Assembly (NCBI GenBank): GCA_029857975.1
Contig: JAOUFX010000201.1
Span: 1 to 6,212 of the forward strand
Direction: 5' to 3'
From: Deltaproteobacteria bacterium
GTDB lineage: Bacteria; Desulfobacterota; SM23-61
Length of the DNA stretch: 6,212 nucleotides
Part shown: in pieces, positions 1-4,858 of the stretch
How positions within the stretch are numbered: position 1 is the first letter of the stretch
Layout: every line of letters begins with the position of its first letter
Program-made: the position numbers and the translations under genes
The notes under the pieces: generated by a model
What the model saw: the letters and a program-made list of their open reading frames with translations, nothing else
Told to the model about the DNA's origin: nothing
The model's database searches: none

Positions 1-372
1 CTTTACGATGTTCCCCTCCTCGTCCACAACGGGCTGGTCCCCAAAAATTTCGGGATCGTTCTGCAGCGGAGGAAGGTGGCGATAAACTTCCTCATCCCAA
101 GCTGCGGTCGACGGCCAGTCGGGAAAGAGAGTAAGAAGGTGGATTTCTTCTCGCGTTTGCACTTCCATCCCTGGAATGACTTTCAGCCCCCGCTGCTCTC
201 CCAAGCGCATCACGACCCGTACGTTCTGAGCCGTGTTATGGTCCGTGATGGCGATGATGTCCAGACACTCTTTCTTGGCTCGTTCGACAATCTCCCGGGG
301 TGAGAGGTCCAAGTCAGCGCAAGGGGAGAGGCAGGTATGAATGTGCAGGTCCGTGCAATATTCTCTCAACAT
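1..372 (-). CDS. PHP-domain metal-dependent phosphoesterase-like protein (3' end outside window)
   Basis: The visible 124 residues are the N-terminal half of a PHP-domain protein, the family of trinuclear-metal phosphoesterases related to the polymerase PHP domain and histidinol phosphatase. Seen directly: motif I DLHIHT with H10 and H12, motif II TDHN with D44 and H45, motif III PGMEV with E70, and a further histidine in EIHLL (H78). The later SH and DxH metal-binding motifs would lie beyond the left edge. A CxxxC pair (C14, C18) follows motif I in HTCLSPCADLD. The ATG at 372 is the first possible start, because an in-frame TGA lies five codons upstream (385-387). Only a weak purine stretch precedes it, so translation may depend on the upstream genes. 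It follows the HATPase gene after 77 bases that hold nothing recognisable. The substrate is unknown; a nucleotide or phosphoester is plausible from the family. This PHP subfamily often accompanies DRTGG and HATPase genes, which supports a shared role. Confidence 0.9.
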   Translation of the reverse strand, partial: MLREYCTDLHIHTCLSPCADLDLSPREIVERAKKECLDIIAITDHNTAQNVRVVMRLGEQRGLKVIPGMEVQTREEIHLLTLFPDWPSTAAWDEEVYRHLPPLQNDPEIFGDQPVVDEEGNIVK

Positions 373-449
373 CTCTGCTGGAGCTCAGTGAACTGCCCTT
401 TTTGGAATGGCCAAGAGTTAGATGATCAGTCCTTGCTCCTGAACCCTAT

Positions 450-881
450 CTATTGCCGGCGAATATAGATCTCCAGAAAAGTGCCCTGGCCGACCACCGA
501 ACGGATATGAAATTCGTCCGAGTTCTTTTTTATGTTGGGCAGCCCCATCCCCGCTCCGAAACCCATCTCCCGGATTTCCGGAGAGGCGGTGGAATATCCT
601 TCTTTCATGGCCAATTCTATGTTTTCAATTCCCTCTCCTTCATCTTCCACGCTGATGTGTAACACTTCGGGATTTACGGAAAGGGTCAAAGTTCCTTTTC
701 TGGCGTACCAAACGATATTCATTTCCGCTTCATAGATTGCAATGGTTGCCCGCCGGATGACTTTATTGGCCACCCCCAATTCCTGCAAAATTTTCTTTAC
801 TTTGCTGGACACTTCTCCCGCATTGGTAAAGTCTCCCCCGCTGATCGGAAAGGTTTCTTGGAAGCAGGGCTCAGCGCCCAT
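450..881 (-). CDS. RsbW/RsbT-like ATP-binding (HATPase_c) regulatory protein
   Basis: A 143-residue stand-alone GHKL ATPase domain of the anti-sigma-factor / serine kinase type (RsbW, SpoIIAB, RsbT). Seen directly: the N-box with acidic residues and asparagine in YEAEMNIV (E51, E53, N55), the G1 box VEDEGEGI (D80, G82, G84), and the G2 glycine loop GFGAGMGLPNIKK (about 107-119). A closing GQGTFLEIYI strand ends the domain. There is no sensor, dimerisation or receiver domain, so it is not a classical histidine kinase. The family binds ATP and either phosphorylates an STAS antagonist or binds a sigma factor, but no sigma factor or STAS gene is visible here. The ATG at 881 was chosen; a TTG at 884 is also possible, because GGGAG lies 8 bases before the TTG and 11 before the ATG. 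The start lies inside the end of the DRTGG gene (11-base overlap), which indicates translational coupling and joint function. Its real partner may be the DRTGG protein (inference). Confidence 0.88.
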   Translation of the reverse strand: MGAEPCFQETFPISGGDFTNAGEVSSKVKKILQELGVANKVIRRATIAIYEAEMNIVWYARKGTLTLSVNPEVLHISVEDEGEGIENIELAMKEGYSTASPEIREMGFGAGMGLPNIKKNSDEFHIRSVVGQGTFLEIYIRRQ

Positions 882-1251
882 CAACCGCTAAACTCCCTTC
901 CTCAGCCTCGGAGCATCCCGGAAGCCCGCGCCGGTAGAGGAGGCCGCAGGCTTCATACATAGGCAAGTCCGTGAGCATCATGGGAATTTTTTTTTCCATC
1001 GCCAACGCAATGGTTTCCCGGTCAGGCTCCTTACCCCGGACGAAGACCAAGGCCCTGATGTTAGCCATCTCTGCTGTCCGGACGACCTGAAGGTTGGTCA
1101 GGCCGGTCAGGAGCAGAGAGTCCTCCTTGGTGAAGGCCAAGACATCGCTCATCAGGTCGCATCCGCAGGCCATCTTAACGTCCAGCTGTAAGTCCTGGGG
1201 AGCGACGATCATCTGGGCATTAAGAATTTCTTTGACTTCCTGCAGGGTCAT
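871..1251 (-). CDS. DRTGG-domain protein, probable regulatory/ligand-binding subunit
   Basis: A 126-residue protein that is almost entirely one DRTGG-type domain, as found as a regulatory module in some phosphotransacetylases and CBS-domain proteins. Recognisable family stretches are ACGCDLMSDVLAF (28-40), LLLTGLTNLQVVRTAEM (46-62), the strand RALVFVRGKEP (66-76) and LPMYEACGLLYRRGL (96-110). No catalytic motif is apparent, and the eponymous DRTGG string itself is not conserved. Cysteines at 29, 31, 102 and 113 are notable in so small a protein. The start at 1251 is favoured because AGGAG stands 8 bases upstream and because homologous proteins begin with a MxLxEVxEIL-like helix. The longer frame beginning at a TTG at 1365 adds 38 residues that do not look like protein and lack a ribosome site. 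It is the first gene of a small cassette and overlaps the following HATPase gene. Function is unknown; a sensory or nucleotide-binding role is inferred. Confidence 0.85.
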   Translation of the reverse strand: MTLQEVKEILNAQMIVAPQDLQLDVKMACGCDLMSDVLAFTKEDSLLLTGLTNLQVVRTAEMANIRALVFVRGKEPDRETIALAMEKKIPMMLTDLPMYEACGLLYRRGLPGCSEAEEGSLAVDGR

Positions 1252-1259
1252 CCCCGTCA

Positions 1260-1264
1260 CTCCT
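1260..1264 (-). promoter_or_regulatory. Ribosome binding site of the DRTGG gene
   Basis: AGGAG on the minus strand, 8 bases before the ATG at 1251. It is the best Shine-Dalgarno match around this gene and decides the start against the upstream TTG at 1365. Confidence 0.75.
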
Positions 1265-1301
1265 ATTCTGGCATCATTCGTCGTTCTATCCCCAATCCCC
1301 A

Positions 1302-1317
1302 AGCTTCCGTTGCGCCA
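1302..1317 (-). promoter_or_regulatory. Sigma-54-like -24/-12 promoter candidate
   Basis: The minus-strand string TGGCGCAACGGAAGCT has the invariant GG-N10-GC spacing and fits TGGCRYRR-N3-TTGCW except that the TT before GC is AA. Transcription would start near 1290, about 40 bases before the ATG of the DRTGG gene. Many deltaproteobacteria use sigma-54 heavily, but a single match with a damaged -12 element can arise by chance. Confidence 0.25.
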
Positions 1318-1336
1318 GTACTCGAAAACGAGTTGA

Positions 1337-1365
1337 ACGTTAGCACAGAAAAATACCTCTGTCAA
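1337..1365 (-). promoter_or_regulatory. Housekeeping-type promoter candidate for the DRTGG cassette
   Basis: On the minus strand a perfect -35 TTGACA (1365-1360) is followed after exactly 17 bases by TAACGT (1342-1337). That -10 matches only three of six consensus positions but carries an extended -10 TG one base upstream. The predicted start lies near 1330, giving a leader of about 80 bases. It competes with the sigma-54-like site just downstream; only one of them may be real. Confidence 0.4.
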
Positions 1366-1395
1366 ACCGGGTATCTGACCCAGCCCTCTTCATTC

Positions 1396-1410
1396 TTACA
1401 GAATCTGTAA
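1396..1410. promoter_or_regulatory. Perfect 15-base dyad, possible operator
   Basis: TTACAGAATCTGTAA is a perfect palindrome of two 7-base arms around one central base. It lies about 30 bases upstream of the candidate -35 and about 110 upstream of the start predicted for the sigma-54-like site. Both distances suit an activator site. I cannot match it to a named regulator. Confidence 0.35.
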
Positions 1411-1411
1411 C

Positions 1412-1442
1412 AGTTTAGCCCTTTGAAAAAATTGGCTAAACT
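1412..1442. repeat. 9-base perfect inverted repeat next to the 15-base dyad
   Basis: AGTTTAGCC (1412-1420) and GGCTAAACT (1434-1442) are perfect inverted copies around a 13-base AT-rich loop. No T-run follows the stem on either strand, so it is not a standard intrinsic terminator. It could be a DNA-level regulatory site or an RNA hairpin if transcription from nuoN continues through it. It starts one base after the 15-base dyad ends. Confidence 0.45.
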
Positions 1443-1446
1443 TCAA

Positions 1447-1530
1447 TGCAAAATGCAAAAGTTAAATTGAAAATTTCAAAATGATTAGGATTTTGCAGAG
1501 AATTTTGCATTTTTCAATTTGCAATTTTCA
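1447..1530. repeat. Heptad-repeat element A (TGCAAAA-like), inverted arms
   Basis: The left arm (1447-1481) reads as five degenerate heptamers in exact 7-base phase, starting with two identical TGCAAAA units at 1447 and 1454 and continuing with units such as TGAAAAT at 1468. The right arm (1503-1530) reads as four heptamers of the inverse complement, for example TTTTGCA at 1503 and ATTTGCA at 1517. An extra TTTTGCA lies at 1491, out of phase. Bases 1463-1482 and 1502-1521 match as an inverted repeat at 17 of 20 positions. No coding frame or transposase is present. The element is non-coding and could fold as a weak, AT-rich hairpin. Confidence 0.7.
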
Positions 1531-1565
1531 CGTTTTAATGAAATTAAGCGCTTCTTTTCAAAACG

Positions 1566-1634
1566 CTAAATTGATCCCAGAATCCTGGTTAGTGGCCAGA
1601 AGTTCTTGGCGATGAGCGCAAGCAGCATCGGCAT
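1566..1634 (-). other. Possible 22-codon open reading frame (doubtful)
   Basis: An ATG at 1634 opens a 22-codon frame ending in TAG at 1566-1568. Its product is largely hydrophobic and includes LIAKNFWPL. The stretch has coding-like base composition while both flanks are AT-rich or repetitive. There is no Shine-Dalgarno site. The frame stays open upstream into repeat element B as far as a TAA near 1706. It could be a tiny membrane peptide, the remnant of a larger gene, or chance; I cannot assign a function. Confidence 0.15.
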
Positions 1635-1641
1635 AAAGATT

Positions 1642-1701
1642 TTGGAATTCGGATTGTGGATTTCGGAATTTTTTTCAACGATTCCACATTCTGCATTCCG
1701 C
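1642..1701. repeat. Heptad-repeat element B (TCGGAAT-like), inverted arms
   Basis: The left arm (1642-1669) reads as four heptamers of pattern KYGGAWT in exact phase, for example TTGGAAT at 1642 and GTGGATT at 1656. The right arm (1681-1701) reads as three heptamers in inverted orientation, ATTCCAC at 1681 through ATTCCGC at 1695. Eleven bases including a seven-base T-run separate the arms. The inverted alignment of 1646-1670 with 1681-1705 gives about 18 of 25 matches with one gap. It begins about 30 bases after the nuoN stop in the direction of transcription, so it could form a 3'-end hairpin on the nuo message, though a poorly matched one. Confidence 0.7.
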
Positions 1702-1731
1702 AATTAAATAAGGCCAGCGCCTGCGAGTGGT

Positions 1732-3186
1732 TCACATCAAGGCCAGGATGGACTGCTTGGCCAGATTCAGGTAATGGGAGGGGGTAATTCCTATCTGAAG
1801 GGTGCCGAAAACAGCAATGATGAGGGCAATGACCATGGCCGGAGATGGGTCCAATCTGGCCAATTCCTTTTCCGGATTACGCATATACATCATCACGGTT
1901 ACGCGCAGGTAGAAGAAAACCGACAAGGCGCTGTTCAAGACGCCAATGATGGCCAGGCCAAGGTACCCTGCTTTAACCGCCGCGCTGAAGATATAAAATT
2001 TGCCGACAAAACCGGCCGTAGGAGGAATTCCCGCCAGGGAGAACATGAAAATAGCCATGACCGCTGCCAGCAGTGGGTATTTTGACGCCATCCCACTGTA
2101 ATCGCTGAGGATGATGTTTTCCTCACCCTTTCTTCCATAGAGAATGATGACCCCAAAGGCTCCCAGATTCATGAAGGCATAGGCCAGGATATAATAAAGG
2201 ACACTCGCTGTAGCCAGTTCGTCAGCGGCCACCATGGCCACCAAGATATAACCAGCATGGGCGATGCTGGAATAGGCCAGCATGCGCTTAATGTTCTTCT
2301 GGGCAATCGCCACTACATTTCCTATGGTCATCGTCAATACGGCCAAAACCCAAAGGATCCAGACCCAATCCGTTTGCAGGGAGGATAAGGCGTAAAGAAA
2401 TACCCGCAGGAAAGCGGCGAAACCAGCGGCTTTGGGCCCCACAGACATAAAGGCGGTTATCGACGTGGGAGCCCCTTCGTACACATCGGGCGTCCACATG
2501 TGGAAAGGAACGGAGGCTACTTTGAACCCGAATCCGACAATCAGCAGTCCCATACCGATGAGGAGAAGAGGGTCGGGCAGGGAAGGAATCTTGCGGACGA
2601 ACTCGTAGATGCCTTTCAGATTGGTCGTTCCCGTCGCCCCATAGATTAAGGCGATGCCGTAAAGTAAGAATCCGGTCGAGAAGGCGCCCAAGAGAAAATA
2701 TTTGAGGGATGATTCGTTCGATTTGGGGTTGGTGCGGAAGAAACCGGCCAAGACGTAAATCGAGAGGGAAAAAGTCTCCAGGCCCAGGAAAATGATGATC
2801 AGGTCGGCGGCGGAGGCCATGAACATCATACCCACGGCAGCAAACAAAACCAGGACGTAATACTCGCCGTGATCGAACCCTTCCTCCTTCAGGTAGCGGA
2901 TGGACATCAGGACGGTAAGGGCCGTGGTGATCAAAAATATGATCTTGAAAAAGAGGGAATAATTATCGGTTACCACCATGCGGTTAAAGGCGTATTCAGG
3001 CTTGCCCCAGAGGCTGTAGCAAAGGATCAAAGATACGCCAATTCCCACCAAGCTGAGGTAAGGGATGACTCCTCGGGTAGTTGGTTTGGACACAACGCTG
3101 AGAAGTAAAAGCACCATAGCCGTGATGCTCAGGGTTAGCTCAGGCCCGATTGCCGCCCAATGGATTTCGGGGATAACCACGTTCAT
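1732..3186 (-). CDS. nuoN: NADH-quinone oxidoreductase (complex I) subunit N
   Basis: A 484-residue integral membrane subunit of respiratory complex I, the same length as the E. coli protein. It is one of three antiporter-like subunits that move protons across the inner membrane. About 14 transmembrane helices are expected, and hydrophobic segments fill the chain. The charged proton-path residues are present: E137 in FLGLETFSLS on helix 5, K222 in GFGFKVASVPFHMW on broken helix 7, K252 in VGPKAAGF on helix 8, and K396 in GFVGKFYIF on broken helix 12, where NuoN has lysine and NuoM glutamate. The ATG at 3186 is preferred because GGAGG stands 8 bases before it. A GTG at 3201 would add five residues encoded by the ribosome site itself. 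It lies 16 bases after nuoM and is the last nuo gene here, the usual L-M-N order. Nothing suggests decay. Confidence 0.97.
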   Translation of the reverse strand: MNVVIPEIHWAAIGPELTLSITAMVLLLLSVVSKPTTRGVIPYLSLVGIGVSLILCYSLWGKPEYAFNRMVVTDNYSLFFKIIFLITTALTVLMSIRYLKEEGFDHGEYYVLVLFAAVGMMFMASAADLIIIFLGLETFSLSIYVLAGFFRTNPKSNESSLKYFLLGAFSTGFLLYGIALIYGATGTTNLKGIYEFVRKIPSLPDPLLLIGMGLLIVGFGFKVASVPFHMWTPDVYEGAPTSITAFMSVGPKAAGFAAFLRVFLYALSSLQTDWVWILWVLAVLTMTIGNVVAIAQKNIKRMLAYSSIAHAGYILVAMVAADELATASVLYYILAYAFMNLGAFGVIILYGRKGEENIILSDYSGMASKYPLLAAVMAIFMFSLAGIPPTAGFVGKFYIFSAAVKAGYLGLAIIGVLNSALSVFFYLRVTVMMYMRNPEKELARLDPSPAMVIALIIAVFGTLQIGITPSHYLNLAKQSILALM

Positions 3187-3194
3187 GAAAAATT

Positions 3195-3199
3195 CCTCC
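3195..3199 (-). promoter_or_regulatory. Ribosome binding site of nuoN
   Basis: GGAGG on the minus strand, 8 bases before the ATG at 3186 and four bases after the nuoM stop. It overlaps the upstream GTG at 3201, which argues against that codon as the start. Confidence 0.8.
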
Positions 3200-3202
3200 A
3201 CT

Positions 3203-4765
3203 TTATCTTTTAGACTCCACCTGCGCGATGCGGATTTTGTCTCCTTCCGGAAGGGTTAAGCCAGCCTGGTATTTGGTATTTACCTGGGTCAAATAACCTT
3301 TTACCGTCGGCTCCATGCGGCTGAGGAAGGGCTGGGGATAGATTCCGATCCAGAAGATAAACAGCGTAACACAGCTGAGGACCAGCACTTCCCGCGCCGA
3401 GAGATCTTTAAGAACCTTATTTTCCGGCTTGGTCAATTCGCCAAACATTACTCGCTGGTACATCCAGAGCATATAGGCCGCGGCCAGAATAATCCCCGTA
3501 GCCGCAATCACGGCATAGATGGCCGTGGACTTGAAGGTTCCGATCAGGATTAAAAATTCTCCGACAAACCCGTTTAGTCCGGGGAGACCGATGGACGAGA
3601 GGGTAACCACGATGAAGAAGGCCGCGAAGATGGGCATCTGTTTCCAGAGGCCTCCAAAGTCTTCGATCATCCGCGTATGCCGGCGTTCATAAATCATGCC
3701 CACGAGCAAGAACAGAGCACCGGTGGAAAACCCGTGGTTGAGCATCTGCAGAATTCCGCCTTGGATCCCCTGCAGGTTCAGGGCGAAGATGCCGAGCATC
3801 ACGAACCCCAGATGGGAAACCGAAGAGAAAGCGATCAATCGTTTGAGATCCTTTTGCACCAGGCAGACCAGGGCTCCGTAAATGATCCCGATGATGGCCA
3901 GAATTGAAACCAGGGGCACCAGCTGGTAGGAGGCATTCGGGAAGAGGGGGATACTGAAACGCAGGAAGCCGTAGGTTCCCATCTTCAATAAAACCGCGGC
4001 CAGCAAAACAGAACCCACCGTAGGAGCCTCGGTGTGGGCATCGGGTAACCAGGTATGGAAAGGGAACATCGGGACTTTGATGGCAAAAGCCAGGCCGAAA
4101 GCCAAGAATAACCAGAACTGCGCGCTGATGGGGACTGGCAACTTATAGAGCTGCAGCAGGTCAAAAGTATAAGTTCCGGTGGTGGCGGCGTTATGGAAGT
4201 ATAGAACCAAAATGGCCACGAGCATTAAAACGCTTCCCACCATGGTGTAAATGAAGAACTTGATGGCGGCATAGATGCGGCGTTTGGGATTGCCCCAAAT
4301 TCCGATCAATAGGTACATGGGGATGAGCATCACTTCCCAGAAGACGTAGAAGAGGAAAAGATCCAAGGCCACGAAAACCCCGATCATCCCGGTTTCCAGG
4401 AAAAGAAGGCAGATCATGAACTCCTTGACCTTTTCCTGGATATCGCTCCAGCAAGCGATCACGGAGATAAAGGTAAAAAAGGTGGTCAGCAGGACGAGGA
4501 ACAAACTAATGCCGTCGATCCCCAGGAAATAGCTCATTCCGTACTCCGGGATCCACGGAGCCTTCTCCACAAACTGCATGGCCGGGGTGTCCAGCCGGAA
4601 TTGGAAGAAGAGGGGGAGAGAGACGGCGAATTCCAGCAGGGTCACGATGAGCGTGACCCAACGGATGGTTTCTTTTTTCTCCTTGTTCAAGAAAAGGAGA
4701 ATAGCGGCCCCTAACAGGGGAAAGAAAGTGACCCAGGTAAGTAGGGGAAAATCCGTCTGGCTCAT
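3203..4765 (-). CDS. nuoM: NADH-quinone oxidoreductase (complex I) subunit M
   Basis: A 520-residue antiporter-like membrane subunit of complex I. Proton-channel residues are all visible and line up closely with E. coli numbering: E144 in [17 protein letters not shown] (helix 5), K230 in [19 protein letters not shown] (broken helix 7), K261 in LLKMGTYGF (helix 8), H344 in [13 protein letters not shown], and E403 in [10 protein letters not shown] (broken helix 12). The family signature GIDGISLFL appears at about 82-90. After the last helix (about 460-478) there is a hydrophilic tail of some 40 residues containing several lysines, slightly longer than usual. The ATG at 4765 was chosen because GAGG (4774-4777) lies 8 bases upstream; an adjacent TTG would be badly spaced. 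nuoN follows 16 bases downstream, so the two are probably translated from one message. Upstream, a 93-base spacer filled by repeat element C separates it from nuoL. Confidence 0.97.
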   Translation of the reverse strand: MSQTDFPLLTWVTFFPLLGAAILLFLNKEKKETIRWVTLIVTLLEFAVSLPLFFQFRLDTPAMQFVEKAPWIPEYGMSYFLGIDGISLFLVLLTTFFTFISVIACWSDIQEKVKEFMICLLFLETGMIGVFVALDLFLFYVFWEVMLIPMYLLIGIWGNPKRRIYAAIKFFIYTMVGSVLMLVAILVLYFHNAATTGTYTFDLLQLYKLPVPISAQFWLFLAFGLAFAIKVPMFPFHTWLPDAHTEAPTVGSVLLAAVLLKMGTYGFLRFSIPLFPNASYQLVPLVSILAIIGIIYGALVCLVQKDLKRLIAFSSVSHLGFVMLGIFALNLQGIQGGILQMLNHGFSTGALFLLVGMIYERRHTRMIEDFGGLWKQMPIFAAFFIVVTLSSIGLPGLNGFVGEFLILIGTFKSTAIYAVIAATGIILAAAYMLWMYQRVMFGELTKPENKVLKDLSAREVLVLSCVTLFIFWIGIYPQPFLSRMEPTVKGYLTQVNTKYQAGLTLPEGDKIRIAQVESKR

Positions 4766-4785
4766 CAATATTACCTCGCTTAAGC

Positions 4786-4856
4786 TGTCAGCATTCAGGA
4801 ATCAGCTTGCAGCTTCAACACATTTTTGGCTGATTGCTGACGGCCGATCGCTGATC
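4786..4856. repeat. Heptad-repeat element C (GCTGATT-like), inverted arms, in the nuoL-nuoM spacer
   Basis: The right arm (4829-4856) is four heptamers in exact 7-base phase, from GCTGATT at 4829 to GCTGATC at 4850. The left arm (4786-4813) is four heptamers in inverted orientation, for example TGTCAGC at 4786 and AATCAGC at 4800, with a further degenerate unit at 4779. A 15-base loop (4814-4828) lies between arms of identical length. Units 4800-4806 and 4829-4835 are perfect inverse complements. Because of the periodicity the arms can pair in more than one register. The element fits exactly between the nuoL stop (4859-4861) and the nuoM ribosome site (4774-4777) and would be transcribed with the operon. 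It could stabilise or attenuate the message (inference). Confidence 0.75.
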
Positions 4857-4858
4857 TC

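Larger units (their letters stand above)
1252..1731. other. 480-base intergenic region between nuoN and the DRTGG gene
   Basis: No convincing protein gene lies here. Going with transcription (right to left), it holds heptad-repeat element B, a possible 22-codon frame, heptad-repeat element A, two adjacent dyads, a candidate housekeeping promoter and a sigma-54-like site, then the DRTGG ribosome site. The stretch around 1420-1560 is much richer in A and T than the flanking genes. I see no strong GC-rich hairpin followed by a T-run after the nuoN stop. Termination there is therefore unproven; read-through or a weak terminator formed by element B both remain possible. Confidence 0.8.

Noticed and set aside
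76..303. 75-codon open frame on the plus strand
   Set aside because: Lies antisense to the PHP gene, whose frame carries all the conserved metal-binding motifs; the product resembles nothing and is a shadow.
373..449. Possible regulatory element or small gene between the HATPase and PHP genes
   Set aside because: No promoter, dyad or frame with a ribosome site could be supported in these 77 bases.
453..735. Two plus-strand open frames over the HATPase gene
   Set aside because: Antisense shadows of a clear GHKL domain; no ribosome sites and no family features.
1412..1442. Intrinsic terminator made by the 9-base inverted repeat
   Set aside because: No T-run follows the stem on either strand, and the stem is AT-rich.
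1447..1701. CRISPR array
   Set aside because: The repeats are 7-base, degenerate, contiguous and inverted; there are no long identical repeats with unique spacers and no cas genes.
1447..1701. Insertion sequence or MITE with terminal inverted repeats
   Set aside because: No transposase, no target-site duplication that I can see, and A and B do not share ends; the inner stretch has no cargo except a doubtful short frame.
1702..1731. Intrinsic terminator directly after nuoN
   Set aside because: The only stem (AGGC/GCCT) has four base pairs and is followed by a mixed A/T stretch rather than a T-run; too weak to list.
1935..2497. Minus-strand alternative frames inside nuoN
   Set aside because: Same strand but another frame of a well-conserved membrane protein; arginine- and serine-rich translations typical of frame shadows.
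4191..4454. 87-codon minus-strand frame inside nuoM
   Set aside because: Out-of-frame shadow; nuoM is intact across the whole stretch, so no frameshift is implied.
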